In this document: positions 6,814-17,320 of the stretch, piece by piece | Position numbering within the stretch: the first letter of the stretch is position 1 | How the letters are laid out: each line of letters opens with the position of its first letter | Source: Hepatocystis sp. ex Piliocolobus tephrosceles | Taxonomy: Eukaryota; Apicomplexa; Aconoidasida; Haemosporida; Plasmodiidae | DNA length: 17,320 nt | Direction of reading: 5' to 3' | NCBI GenBank assembly: GCA_902459845.2 | Contig: CABPSV020000130.1 | Location: 9,906-27,225 of the forward strand | Program-made: the position numbers and the translations under genes | Notes under the pieces: model-generated | Databases searched by the model: none | The model's input: the letters and a program-made list of their open reading frames with translations, nothing else | What the model was told of the DNA's origin: nothing

Positions 6814-9800
6814 ATGACAAGTAATAAAGAAACAAAGGATAGATACGTAGATTTATTTGTTTACACAGACCCTGAATTATGTGACGAAGAGAATTTATTT
6901 GAAACTAAGCAAGCACCATGGTTCTATCACCTAAAACATCGTAAAAAAAAAAAAAATAAATAAATAAAACAAAAATAAATAAAAAATAAATAAAAATATA
7001 TACAAACAATATATAAAACTATTGGTTTCAATACATATTTTTTGCATATACTATAATAGCGTTTAAATAAAAAATAATGATGTCCCTTAAGTTTAGAATT
7101 TTTGTTTTTCTTTATGTGCATCAACAGAAATATTATACATATATATATATATTTATTTACATAATGAATTATTTGATTTATGCCTATATATAGTTGTCTT
7201 TTTTATAAATTTTGTGTGAAACAGTGCTTGAACTAAAAAGAGAAGATTTCATAAAAATAAAAAACATGATCGAAGATGAGAAAAAAAAAAAGAAAAAAAA
7301 ATGTCACATATTGGAAATAATAGATAATAACAATTTAAGTAATATGATGATAAATTTTAAAGATAGTTTGGAAAATGTATTGTCTGTTTATTTACATTCT
7401 TGTAATAAGTTTTTAAAAGAGTATTCAAAGAATGACAACAGTAAGGAACATGCGCATTTTGTTTTTGTTATTGGGAATATCACAGCCGATTTAGTAAAAA
7501 AAAAAAAAAAAAAAAAATTAAAAAAAAAAGCGATAAAATATTTTTAAAAATAGATATATAGTTAAACACTTGAATTTTTACAATACATACATATATCTTT
7601 ACATATCCATTTATTAAATCATTTTTGTTTCTTCTTTTTGTAGGATTCTGTTTGTTCGGCTATAATGTACAGTTTTTTTTTATACATATGGGATTGCTTA
7701 AAATGTAAAATTACAAAGGGAATGATATCTCAAAAGTTAAAGTTTTTTATACCTGTTATTAATATTAAAAAAAGTGATATGAAGATTAAACATTTGGTTA
7801 AAATTATATTATTTTGTGATATAAATATGTTTACAGTTTTTTTTTATATCTTTTTTTTTTAAAAAAAAAGTGTATACTAAATATAAAAAACAGGAATATA
7901 TATAATTTTTTGTTATTACGAATTATTTTAAACATATATTTTTGTGTCGTTTTCCACATTTTTCGTAATTAAAAAAAATAGTATTTTATTTTGTGCTACT
8001 TTTATGTTTTTCTTTTTGTAATAGACAAGCTGGTGGCTACAAATGTGTAATCTTAAAAAACCGGAAGAAATTTTAATATTTAATGACAATGATAATTTAT
8101 TGAATGTATAGCACTCTTGAAAAAAAAAATAAATAAATAAATAATAAAGGAATATGTACATACATATGTAGATTTATATATGTTAATAGTTTTTAGATGT
8201 TTTTTTTATATTTTGTTGTATGCTATTTAATAATTGTTTTTTTTTTTTTATATTTTACAGGTTTTAAAGAATAACAAAAGGTATCAAATATGTTTGGTTG
8301 ACTTAAATGAAATTGTACCTAATAATTTGTAGTAAGTATTTATTCTAAAATGTATCATATTATTTTATATTATGTTATAATTATGTTACATTTTATTGTA
8401 CTATATATATATATATATATAAATTATTTGTATTTTATTAATAGCAATATAAATAATATAAAATCGATAATTGACCATCATATAATTAAAAAAGAAGATA
8501 TATCTAAAAATATAACCAAATCAATTTATCCTATATGTGTGTGTAGTTGTATGGTTATTATAGCTTATTTAGTAAGTAAAAATATAGAAGTATAATGGAA
8601 AAATGCAATTTATTTATTTTTTGTATAAGTTTTTATTATAAAAAAAATAATAATAATTTTATATTATTTTATTGGCAACTTTTAGTATAAATTTTCGAGC
8701 AAATATCTCAATATACCCTTTATTAATAGATCTATGATGTGGCTAGTATATGGAACCATTTTAAAAGGTTAAACAATACCAAAAAAAAAAAAAATATATA
8801 TATATATGAAACAAAAGGGAACATACTAAATAATTAAAAATTTAACAATAGTCAAAAGTTGTAACAGTTAACATTTTATTTCTAATAAAAATACTTTATA
8901 TATAATTTTTACTAAGAATGTTTTTTTTTAAAACAAAATTTTGTATGTGTATAAACATATGTAATAAAAATATTAAAAAAAATAATAATTAAATAAAGAA
9001 CTATTTTTTTTTTTTTTTTATAGATTCAAACAACTTTATAGAAAAGGATTTTCAGAAACGATGGATACTAGCGTAATATATAATACTAACATGATTAATA
9101 CTTTTATTACATTTTTTGTTTTTGTTTTACATGCATATTTTTTATTGTTAAAAAAACAACCAATGAAAAGGGTTTTATCTATGTGATATATATATGAACA
9201 GACTTCTGATTAATTGTATTTTGATGCTCTATGTTTGTTTTATTATTTATACATTTTTTTTATTCAGGGATTTAAAAATATTTGTATCTTTGAAAGAATA
9301 CTTTAGAATACCAAAACAAATGGACATATATATCACATACATGTTCAACGTTATTAGATTTACCATTGATTTAAAAAAATATGTAAGATATAAACAGAAG
9401 GAAATTTTACTGATAACTATATATGTAAACAATTGTTTGACATGTACATGTATATATATATATAATCACTTGCAAATTAAAAATATAAAGCTAAGTGAAT
9501 TTTAATGCCATTTTTAATATATTCATATATATGGACAATATTTTATGCTTTATTTTATAGAATATAGAAAATTTATTATTCGTCGATTACAAAGACTATC
9601 ATTATGGAATTTTAAAAAAAAAAATAAAAGTATGTATAAAAAAAAAAATAAAACATAACACAATTATGTTTTTTTTAGCATTGGTATATTTAAGTTATTG
9701 CAATTTTTTTTAACTTTATATAGTATATATATAAATATATATTATAATTTTATTAGATAAGAGCGGCATCAATAGATTTTAGTATAGATCTTTTAATTAC

Positions 9801-10647
9801 CCACAACGACAATAAAAACCTCACTGACAAAATGGTGAGATAACAATTCATATTAAAAAAAATATATATATACATATATATACACTATCGTGCTTATTTA
9901 TATAAATGGTACAACTTTTTATTGATAAACAACATCATTGTTACCATTACTTTTTTAGTGTGAGTTGTGCGACGAAAAAAACATATCTCTTTTTATATTA
10001 TTGGGATCTTATTTAAAAAACTTTAGTAATATTAGAAATATCAAAAAAAAAAATATAAAAAAAAAAAAAAAAAAAAAAAAATATAAAATAAAATAAAATA
10101 AAAAATAACGAACAAACAAACGAAAGGTACAAAAAAAAAAAATGAAAAATGTTATTAACATATATACACATACATTACTACTGTACAGAACTATTTAAAG
10201 ACATGGGTATTTTGTTTTATAATGATGATATAAAAGCAGAAGGTAATAATTTTATTAAAAAATTACTATATATGTATAACATTTATGCGCTTCTTTTTAA
10301 CTATTATATATTTTTATTTAATATGTTTACAATATTTTGTTTGTTTTTTTTTATTTTTATAAGAATTAATGAATGCCTTGTTGAAGGAAGTTGATGCAAA
10401 ACTTACGAAAAAAAAAAGCACAAATGTAATTTGGGAAACAAATTCTAAAAACTTTGAAATATATCAAATAGTAAGTAAAAAAATTTAGTTTTTATTTTAT
10501 ATATATTACTTACAATAATAATTTTAACTACACACTCTTATTTAAATTTTTTTTTTTTTTTCATTTTTATAGAACAACGCAAGTTATTCAAGAAAAAAGT
10601 TAGAGTGTTTTTTAAATGAATATATGAATAAATATTACAAAAATTAA
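6814..10647 (+). CDS. DHH/DHHA2 phosphoesterase, exopolyphosphatase PPX1/Prune-like, 15 exons
   Basis: Exons: 6814-6940, 7225-7493, 7644-7796, 8025-8105, 8261-8331, 8445-8571, 8686-8767, 9024-9072, 9268-9382, 9561-9629, 9757-9834, 9959-10025, 10189-10242, 10364-10470, 10573-10647. They sum to 1524 bases (507 residues plus stop), all with GT-AG junctions and matching phases. Family members are metal-dependent and remove terminal phosphate from polyphosphate or related phosphoesters. Motif I is IGNITADLDS at 125-134 (Asp131, Asp133), motif II LVDLNE at 222-227, motif III IIDHH at 242-246 and motif IV LKDSNNF at 302-308. The DHHA2 half follows, with FVDYKDY at 365-371, and YSRKK at 488-492 resembles the PPX C-terminal SRK. 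In motif II the usual His of DHN is Leu225. There is no signal peptide or membrane segment, so a cytosolic enzyme is likely. The exon 3 donor (GTTAAA) is the least certain junction. True substrate is unknown. Confidence 0.87.
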
Positions 10648-11186
10648 TCATAAAAAGATATATATATTACAAATGTTTTAATTTTTTAGACTATAGGGTT
10701 CTCTAAACTCTCATAAAAAAAAAAAAAAAAATAAAAATAAAAATTAAATAAATAAATAAATAAATAAATAATAAAATAAATAATAAGTATTATTTAAGCA
10801 TTAAAGACAAATATATATACATTTTTTTGCATTCATTTATTTATTTTTTATTTTTTTAATTTACTTAATTTTTATCTTTATTGATATAGGTTCATATATT
10901 TTTTTTAACTTAATTACTTCTTAAATAGTAGAAGTAGTTACGCTTATTTATGATGATTACAATTGTTATTTTATTTACTGAATTACTTATTTTTATTTAT
11001 ATTTAAAACAGTCATTAATATTTTTAAATTTATTTATAATATATGTGTTTTATTTAAGATAATACAAAAAAAATTATAGCATACATTTTTTATAATTATT
11101 AACGAAACATCTAATATTTACACAAAATTGAATTATATATTTTATCGAATATATAAGATGTAAGTCGATAACGCTTTTCGTTATGT

Positions 11187-11217
<31 letters not shown>

Positions 11218-11364
11218 ACTTATGTGTATATAACATAGCAAATTATTTTAAACTTATAAATATTATTTGTTAACATAAATTACAAAAAAAAAAAAAAATT
11301 GAAAAATACATTAATAAAACAAACAAAATTAGATGTAATAAAAAAATTTAATATATTATAGTAT
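10648..11364. other. Intergenic spacer between the PPX-like and LRR genes
   Basis: Both neighbours read rightwards, so this holds the 3' region of the first and the promoter of the second. It contains an A run with (AAAT)n repeats at about 10714-10790, a perfect-to-wobble inverted repeat at 10911-10940 (listed separately), an (AT)n tract at about 11187-11213 and an A run at 11283-11297, shortly before the LRR start. No gene is supportable. Confidence 0.6.
10911..10940. other. Inverted repeat able to form an 11-bp hairpin
   Basis: taattacttct at 10911-10921 pairs with agaagtagtta at 10930-10940 around an 8-base loop. Ten pairs are Watson-Crick and one is T-G (U-G in RNA). It lies 264 bases after the PPX-like stop codon and could be in its 3' untranslated region or near its transcript end. 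Short hairpins arise readily by chance in A+T-rich DNA, but this one contains three G/C-containing pairs. Confidence 0.45.
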
Positions 11365-13521
11365 ATGGAGACAGACAATTCGAATACAGACATTTCTATT
11401 GATGAATCTAAAAAAAATAAAAAAAGCGCTACTTCTGAATACATACAAAATGAAATTTTAGAAAAATACGACATTTTTTCAAATGTTTATGAGTCGAGTG
11501 ATAACTTAAGTTTTGTGGATAGTGAAGAAGATATGTCATATAAAGATTTAGGTTAAATTATCAGAATTTTATTAACATACATTTTTTTATTTAATAGAAA
11601 TTATATTTAAATGTGTTGTATTTATATTGAAATATTATTACATACTTTATTTTTTAATTTTTTAAAATGTGTTTTAAACAAACGTGTTTTAGAGGTTTAT
11701 AACTATAAGCACACATTTTAAAATTTAGGATTATATTATATTATATTTTTTTTTATTTTATTTTATTTTTTTTTGATTATATAGATGAAAATAAGAACAA
11801 AAATGTCTTAAGTTTAGCAGTTTATAATATAATAAATGTATACCCAAACAATGAAAGAAATCGGGAGTTCAAAAAATACAAGGTTATAGGTTATATAATT
11901 TTAAGATTGTGCGTGTTAAATAATTGTAAATATACATAAAACAAACATAAATAAACATAAATAAACATAAACAAACATAAATAAACATAAAACAAACATA
12001 AATAAACATAAATAAATAAATGCATACCTATATAAATGATATTATACGTGTGATTACGTATTCAGACATACTGTAAAAAATATTTAAGTATATACTTTTT
12101 GTTACTTTTTTACTATTTCATTTTTTAGCAACAAAAACTGAAAGAAAAGAAACAAAAAGAGTTTGAAGCACAAAGAGAAATTATAGAACAGAAGAAAAAA
12201 ATATATGAAGAAAAAAGACAAAAAAAATTAGAAATATATAATATACAAAAAAAAAAAAAGAAACTAGTAGAAAGAGCAAAATTTAATAAAGATAATATAG
12301 AATATAATTATTTAACAATTTTAGATTATTTCAACTATTTAATGGATAAAGGAAAGCGTGATGATATTTATTTTTCCTTTCATGATTTATATATATCTCC
12401 TATGAGGTTATATTATGTTTCTAATTTAAATATTGATCAAATTTATTATTTAGGTAATATTTAAATTTTGTTGTTCAAATATTTACATACTGCATAGTTA
12501 ATAGTTTATATATATATGTATACGTTCCACTTTCCATTTTTTTAACAATTTTATTTTTATGTAACGCACACAGATTTATCAAGGAAATGGCTATCAGATA
12601 ACTACATCCCACTGATATTACAATTATGTAAACAAAAGAATATAAAAATATTAAATGTATCTTATAATAAACTAACTTTTAAGTGTTTGGCAGATATTTC
12701 TAAATTTTTGTCGGTAGGATTTAGTATATACATATATACATGTTACTAAAATTATATTAATTTGAAATAGCAGAATAAATAATATATATGACAAATATGC
12801 AAGTAATAATAAATAATGTAGTTGACAATTTAAAGTAATAAAAAAGCAAACGGTGAAAAAAACGTAAATAATGAAAATATAAACATAAATAAACTAAAAC
12901 GTTATTTTATAAAAGGGAGGTAATAATAAAAACATAAATGTAATTATAATGGTATTGTTTACAGGAAAACAAAAATTTATATGCTCTTAATTTAGAGCAT
13001 AATGATTTAACAAATAATGGCCAGAATGTTGAAGAAATTAATATGTTGTTTGAAACTATTAAAAATAAAAAAACAATAAAAATTTTGAATTTATCAAATA
13101 CTAATATGAATAAAGTAATGTCAATTGTATATGTTTATTTTATTTATTATTTTTAATATGTATAAAATATTTGTGTATATAAGGTTGCATACGAATAGTT
13201 GCAAAATAATGTGTGTTTATATATATATATATATCAAAAATTTTAATAAAAATTATGTCTAAGACGAGTAACTTTTCCTTTTTTATTTTATTATTACATT
13301 TGTATTTTTTTTTTTTTTTTCATATATCTGTTATAGAATAATGGTGATAAATTGTGTGAGATGTTAGAAAATAATAAAGCCATAATAGAAATGAATTTTG
13401 AGAATAGCGACTTCAGTATGTTTTTTAATTTTCGTCTGTTTTATATGTTTTGAACTAAAAAAATGAATAAAAAAAAAGTAGGAGTAGCTGTGGTTGGGTA
13501 TTAGTAATAATATCAACATAA

Positions 13522-13559
<38 letters not shown>

Positions 13560-14418
13560 TTTTATTTTCAGCGTGTGATCAAAATTGTAAAATAATAAAA
13601 TGTTTAATAAGAAATAAAAATATTTGGCTACATCAAGCTGAAATAGAGAAGGAGGAAAATGAAAAGATGGAAAAAGAAGAAAATTATATGCATACGTATC
13701 ATATGTCTGTAGAAGCTTCCATGTAATAATTAAAACATTAATATTTTTAAAATATACATTTAATTACATACAAAACATTAAAAAATGCTTCTTCTTTAAA
13801 ATACCATTTGTAATTAAACTTTTTAACATACATGTTGCATCCTTTATGTTTTATAGTATTGACATTAAAAATAAAGAAAAGCGACAAAGCTTGAATAAAA
13901 TGGTGAGTCACTAACACATCAAATAAAACTAACGAAGATCATACTATCTTCAGTGTATATATGTATGTATACCTAACATTATATAAACATCCTAGATGGG
14001 TGTATAAAAATGTGCACTTTTTTTTTTTTTTTAAATACGAATGAATGTAATTTTTTTATATATACATTTTTCAAAATTGTAGGTTTACGTGAATATGTGG
14101 AAAAAAGAAATAAAAGAGAAGGAACAAAATAAAAAAAATATATATGAATCCCTGGAGAAGGTTATTATTTATTTGTTTTTGTATTTATTTATATTTGCAT
14201 TTTATTTATTTTTGCATCTATTTATCTTTATCACTATGTACTAGCTTGGGCACTTATTTTTATGCAAATATGTATGCGTGTTTATGCGTATCTATACATA
14301 CATAAATACATTTGACTCATTTTGTGCATTTTACCAATTTTATGATGACCTCATGTAGGAACACGAAAAAAGAATAAAAAGGGCTGCCGCAAAAAAAAAA
14401 AAGCAAAAAAAAAAGTAG
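11365..14418 (+). CDS. Coiled-coil and leucine-rich-repeat protein, 10 exons
   Basis: Exons: 11365-11551, 11785-11882, 12129-12453, 12574-12713, 12965-13114, 13337-13415, 13572-13722, 13857-13902, 14083-14160, 14359-14418. They total 1314 bases (437 residues plus stop), with GT-AG borders and matching phases. Residues 1-62 are acidic and Ser/Asn-rich, ending SEEDMSYKDL. Residues about 96-150 are a Lys/Glu/Gln-rich helix of coiled-coil type. Residues about 204-340 hold ribonuclease-inhibitor-like leucine-rich repeats, for example IKILNVSYNKLTFKCL, LYALNLEHNDLTNNG, IKILNLSNTNMNKNNG and IIEMNFENSDFT. A charged segment (345-418) leads to a Lys-rich C-terminus. LRRs bind proteins, so a scaffold or cytoskeletal/flagellar role is possible, as for many coiled-coil LRR proteins, but I cannot name an orthologue. 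No signal peptide or membrane helix is visible. The start is supported by acidic in-frame sequence after an A-rich leader. Confidence 0.82.
11934..12020. repeat. Decamer tandem repeat in intron 2 of the LRR gene
   Basis: About eight copies of a 10-base unit, ataaacataa or acaaacataa, end in (AAAT)n. The array lies wholly inside the 246-base intron 2 (11883-12128) and leaves the splice sites and the downstream pyrimidine tract intact. Copy number is likely to vary between strains. Confidence 0.85.
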
Positions 14419-14430
14419 ACTTGTTATAAA

Positions 14431-14463
14431 AAAAATGTCAACTTTTTATTAAGTGACATTTTT
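14431..14463 (+). terminator. Stem-loop just after the LRR stop codon
   Basis: Reading aaaaatgtca, a bulged a, then ctt at 14431-14444, and aag then tgacattttt at 14451-14463, the arms form 13 base pairs with one bulged base around a 6-base loop. The structure starts 12 bases after the TAG of the LRR gene. In bacteria it would be called a terminator. In this eukaryote it is better read as a candidate 3' untranslated-region stem-loop affecting mRNA ending or stability. The type label is a convenience; function is inferred. Confidence 0.45.
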
Positions 14464-15588
14464 AAAATTAATTATTGTAGAAATTTCTTTTTTGCACAAA
14501 AAAAAAGTAAAATATTATTTATTTATTTATTTATTTATTTTTTTTTTTTTTTATTTTTTTTTTTTAATGCTCATGTTATATACAATACTAAAAATAAAAA
14601 AAGTGAACTGATATGAAAAAAAAATTGAATTCGAACTATAATGGGTATAAAGAAACCTTTTTTAGAATTAATCAGTTTTTAATAATTAATAATATTTTAA
14701 AACGTGTTTATATATGTATATATATATATGCGTATTTTTTAATTACATTTGAGTTTCTTATGTTTATTTAAGGCATATTTTTGTAATACTATATTGCATA
14801 ATTATATGGTCAAAATTTTTTAGTTTTATTAAATTGTTTACAACAAATAACATACACATGTATGTAAATACATATATGAGTGCATGGGTCTATTTGTATT
14901 CAAAAGTAAAATAAATTTAAACCATTATGTATGTAATACAATAAACACAATCATTAAATATATTATTTGAAATTTTTTATATATAGTCTATAAAATATAT
15001 ATAAGTATAATAAAATAAACAAAATTGAAATATGTACAATAAAAAACAAGTATATAATATAAAAAATATTTTATTTGTATAAATTATTAGGTTTTATTTT
15101 TATTGATATATATTCAAAACAAAACAAGTAACACATATATATACATATATTAATAGAAAAAAAAATAATTATATATTTTATAAGATAATAATTTTAAAGA
15201 TAAATGTAGTTATGATTTATATAATGTATTTGCTTTTTTTTTTTTTTTTATTTTTTTATTTTTATGATTAGTGTAAAACATTTCTGAGAAATGTTATATA
15301 ATATTTTGGAATTTATTATTCAAGTATTACTATATAACAATTTCTGAAACTCACATATAAAACAATTTAAAGAATCTTGAATATGTTGAATAAAAAAAAA
15401 AAAAAAAATTAGCTACATATTTTGAGCTAAAATAAATAAATATTTAAAAAAACTCAGTTTTTTAATATTTTTGTTATATGGTTGTTTTACAACAAAAAAT
15501 AATCAAAAAAACTAATAATTAAATAACTTAAAAACAATAACAAAAATCAAAGTTTTAAATTAATTTATTATTACAATTTTTATTTATT

Positions 15589-15745
15589 TATTTTTTTTTT
15601 AAAAGTTTCTAAAAATTTTGATAAGGTTATATGTTCGCTTTTTATCCCCTTTTTGTCGTCTGTTTTTTCCCCGTTTGTCCCTTTTTTTTTTGTCACCTTT
15701 TAATTTTTTTTCCTCTTTTAATTTTTTTCCCCATTTTTCTTCTGT
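15589..15745 (-). other. Pyrimidine-rich tract with C runs after the choline kinase gene
   Basis: The + strand is almost all T and C, with C runs at 15646-15649, 15669-15672, 15679-15681 and 15729-15732. On the transcribed (-) sense strand this is a purine tract with four G runs of 3-4. It begins about 100 bases after the choline kinase stop codon, so it should be in the 3' untranslated region. The spacing (19, 6 and 47 bases) does not fit a standard intramolecular quadruplex. Confidence 0.55.
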
Positions 15746-15841
15746 TTCCAATTATTGTCATCATAAGTATATATAAATATATAAAACATCATTATATTTG
15801 AAATAATATTTTATATGTTTATAGATTTGTTCGAAAAATAA

Positions 15842-17164
15842 TTAAGAATAATCATAAATAATTTTATTAGAAATTAAATATTCCTTTTGTTTATCATACA
15901 TATTTAGCCTTTCTTTTGCATATAAGAAAAAATCAAATTCATTGTAACTTTTTGTTTGATATCCTCTTATAATAGACCAGAATCCCCATAATAAATGAAG
16001 ACCTAACGCTTGAACTTCGATTATATTTAAAATTTCATCAATAACTTTTTCATCAGGCATAGTATAAGATTTATCTAAATAATTTTCTAAATATTGCTTA
16101 ATAAACATTTTTCTATTTTCATAAGATATATATTGGTTTTTATCAATTTTAAAAAAAGGGTATAAATTATATGAATAATCAATTGATGTTTCAATAAAAA
16201 AGTTTGCTATATCTGCAGCTAAATAATTATAACCAGAATATTCAAAATCAATCAAACGTAAACAATGATTAGTGTTCATAATATTATTTTCTTGTAAATC
16301 ATTATGACAGAAAACAATTTGATTTGCTATGTTATTAGTTTTTGTATATTCTTTTAAAAAGTTTATATATTTGTCGGACTCTTTAATATAATAAAATACA
16401 TCATCTTTAAAATGATTTATATTTTTATATTTAAGTAATTGTTTTTTCCACATATTTATCATTTTAAATACACATGGATTTTTATCCCAGTGTTCAGGTA
16501 AGGGATGTTTACGATTAAGAGTATGGAATTTTCCTACCATAGTAGCTATACTCGATAATACTTTTTTTTTTTTTAAATCATCATATCGTATAGGATCACC
16601 GTATAACCATTCTTCAATTCTACCACCATTAAACGTATTTAGTAATTGTGGGGCTATTTTATATTTGCTCATAGTTTTATAAACTTCAAATTCAGTATGT
16701 GTATTATATAATTCATCAACATCTTTTCCGTATATTCTAAATAGGACATGTCTTCTTATTGATTTATCGATTATTTTTTCTTTTTTTACTTCAACTTCAA
16801 ACAATTGATTTGTTAATCCACTTAATATCTGTTTAACTATTAAATCATCATCAACTAAATGTTTCCATTCAATTATTTTTTCTAAACATATATGTTTAAT
16901 AAATAATGGATCGGTTAAATCAGAAAAATGTTGAGCGCATAATGGAATATCGTTTTTTTTATAAATTTCTTGCGACGGATAAGGATTCTTTACTATTTCA
17001 ATATCATCATTTAATTCAACAGTGCTAAACATTTTCAAATCTTCTTCACATATACCATTTGTATTTTTCATGTTCACTTCATCTGCACTTTTACTTCTGT
17101 TTTTATCTAATAAAATGCCATTATTAATTCTTGGGGTAACAATTTTTTCTTCAATAGTTTCCAT
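15842..17164 (-). CDS. CK: Choline kinase
   Basis: An intact single-exon 440-residue enzyme that phosphorylates choline with ATP, the first step of the CDP-choline (Kennedy) route to phosphatidylcholine, the main membrane lipid of blood-stage malaria parasites. Residues 114-123 ([10 protein letters not shown]) form the nucleotide-binding loop and FRIYG at 142-146 the following strand. [10 protein letters not shown] at 286-295 is the Brenner phosphotransferase motif with catalytic Asp289. [20 protein letters not shown] at 304-323 is the choline/ethanolamine kinase motif with metal-binding Asp306. [12 protein letters not shown] at 391-402 supplies aromatic residues of the choline site. The N-terminal 80 residues are the usual variable parasite extension. 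The length equals that of P. falciparum choline kinase. No signal peptide is visible, so it is cytosolic. Ethanolamine kinase is the close alternative, but length and the motif set favour choline kinase. Confidence 0.96.
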   Translation of the reverse strand: METIEEKIVTPRINNGILLDKNRSKSADEVNMKNTNGICEEDLKMFSTVELNDDIEIVKNPYPSQEIYKKNDIPLCAQHFSDLTDPLFIKHICLEKIIEWKHLVDDDLIVKQILSGLTNQLFEVEVKKEKIIDKSIRRHVLFRIYGKDVDELYNTHTEFEVYKTMSKYKIAPQLLNTFNGGRIEEWLYGDPIRYDDLKKKKVLSSIATMVGKFHTLNRKHPLPEHWDKNPCVFKMINMWKKQLLKYKNINHFKDDVFYYIKESDKYINFLKEYTKTNNIANQIVFCHNDLQENNIMNTNHCLRLIDFEYSGYNYLAADIANFFIETSIDYSYNLYPFFKIDKNQYISYENRKMFIKQYLENYLDKSYTMPDEKVIDEILNIIEVQALGLHLLWGFWSIIRGYQTKSYNEFDFFLYAKERLNMYDKQKEYLISNKIIYDYS

Positions 17165-17230
17165 CTTTGCTTGGTGTGTTAATTTTTTTTTTGTTGTTTT
17201 TAACTTTTGTTTTTTTTTTTTTTTTTTTTT

Positions 17231-17320
<90 letters not shown>
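17165..17320. repeat. Choline kinase upstream region with very long poly(T)
   Basis: Immediately upstream of the choline kinase ATG the sequence becomes T-rich. After a single g at 17231 it is pure T from 17232 to the window edge (89 bases), with further T runs interrupted by g and aa before it. On the sense strand of the gene this is poly(A) in the 5' untranslated region or promoter. Homopolymers of this length are prone to assembly error, and it may mark a contig end. Confidence 0.85.

Larger units (their letters stand above)
14419..15841. other. Convergent spacer with two 3' untranslated regions
   Basis: The LRR gene enters from the left and the choline kinase gene from the right, so both transcripts should end here. 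A stem-loop at 14431-14463 follows the LRR stop. (TTTA)n and T runs lie at about 14517-14567, a T run at about 15233-15250 and an A run at about 15391-15408. A pyrimidine tract with C runs at 15589-15745 lies just after the choline kinase stop. The middle (14600-15590) is plain A+T-rich sequence with no supportable gene. Confidence 0.6.

Noticed and set aside
6927..7124. - strand ORF of 65 residues
   Set aside because: It lies antisense to exon 1 and intron 1 of the PPX-like gene and is low complexity.
8350..8595. + strand ORF of 81 residues as a separate small gene
   Set aside because: Its second half is exon 6 of the PPX-like gene (containing IIDHH); its first half is intron 5.
9194..9505. 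+ strand ORF of 103 residues as a separate membrane protein
   Set aside because: The middle part is exon 9 of the PPX-like gene, with a clear acceptor at 9266-9267 and donor at 9383. The ends are intron sequence.
14431..14463. Bacterial-type Rho-independent terminator
   Set aside because: The stem is A/T-rich and the genome is clearly eukaryotic with many introns. Only a neutral stem-loop reading is justified.

Overview
This window looks like nuclear chromosomal DNA from a malaria parasite (Plasmodium). The evidence is extreme A+T richness, poly(A)/poly(T) and (AT)n tracts in every non-coding stretch, Asn/Lys-rich insertions in proteins, short GT-AG introns of about 100-280 bases, and a choline kinase of 440 residues. 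I cannot fix the species from sequence alone. No bacterial, viral, transposon, CRISPR, tRNA or rRNA feature was recognised.

Layout from left to right. At 1-196 lies a minisatellite built of 24-base and 12-base units. At 802-1362 (-) is a small unrecognised protein with one membrane segment. At 1363-2923 is a long spacer with a doubtful coding-like fragment. At 2924-5410 (-) is a single-exon Pus10-type tRNA pseudouridine synthase. At 5411-6813 is a divergent promoter region carrying an isolated G-run cluster. At 6814-10647 (+) is a DHH/DHHA2 phosphoesterase of the exopolyphosphatase PPX1/Prune family, which I reassembled from 15 exons (507 residues). At 11365-14418 (+) is a coiled-coil plus leucine-rich-repeat protein, reassembled from 10 exons (437 residues). 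At 14419-15841 is a convergent spacer that starts with a clear stem-loop. At 15842-17164 (-) is an intact choline kinase, followed to the window edge by a very long T homopolymer.

The genes do not form an operon-like system. They are independent housekeeping or structural functions: tRNA modification (Pus10), phosphate or polyphosphate hydrolysis (PPX-like), phosphatidylcholine synthesis (choline kinase), an LRR scaffold, and a small membrane protein. The two spliced genes leave almost no long ORFs, so their reconstruction is the main added value here. In both, every junction keeps the reading frame and the assembled proteins show ordered family motifs. I see no convincing new biological system. 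The best leads are the G-run cluster in the divergent promoter, the stem-loop 12 bases after the LRR stop codon, the altered metal motif II in the PPX-like enzyme, and a weak candidate for a missed small gene at 2014-2301.
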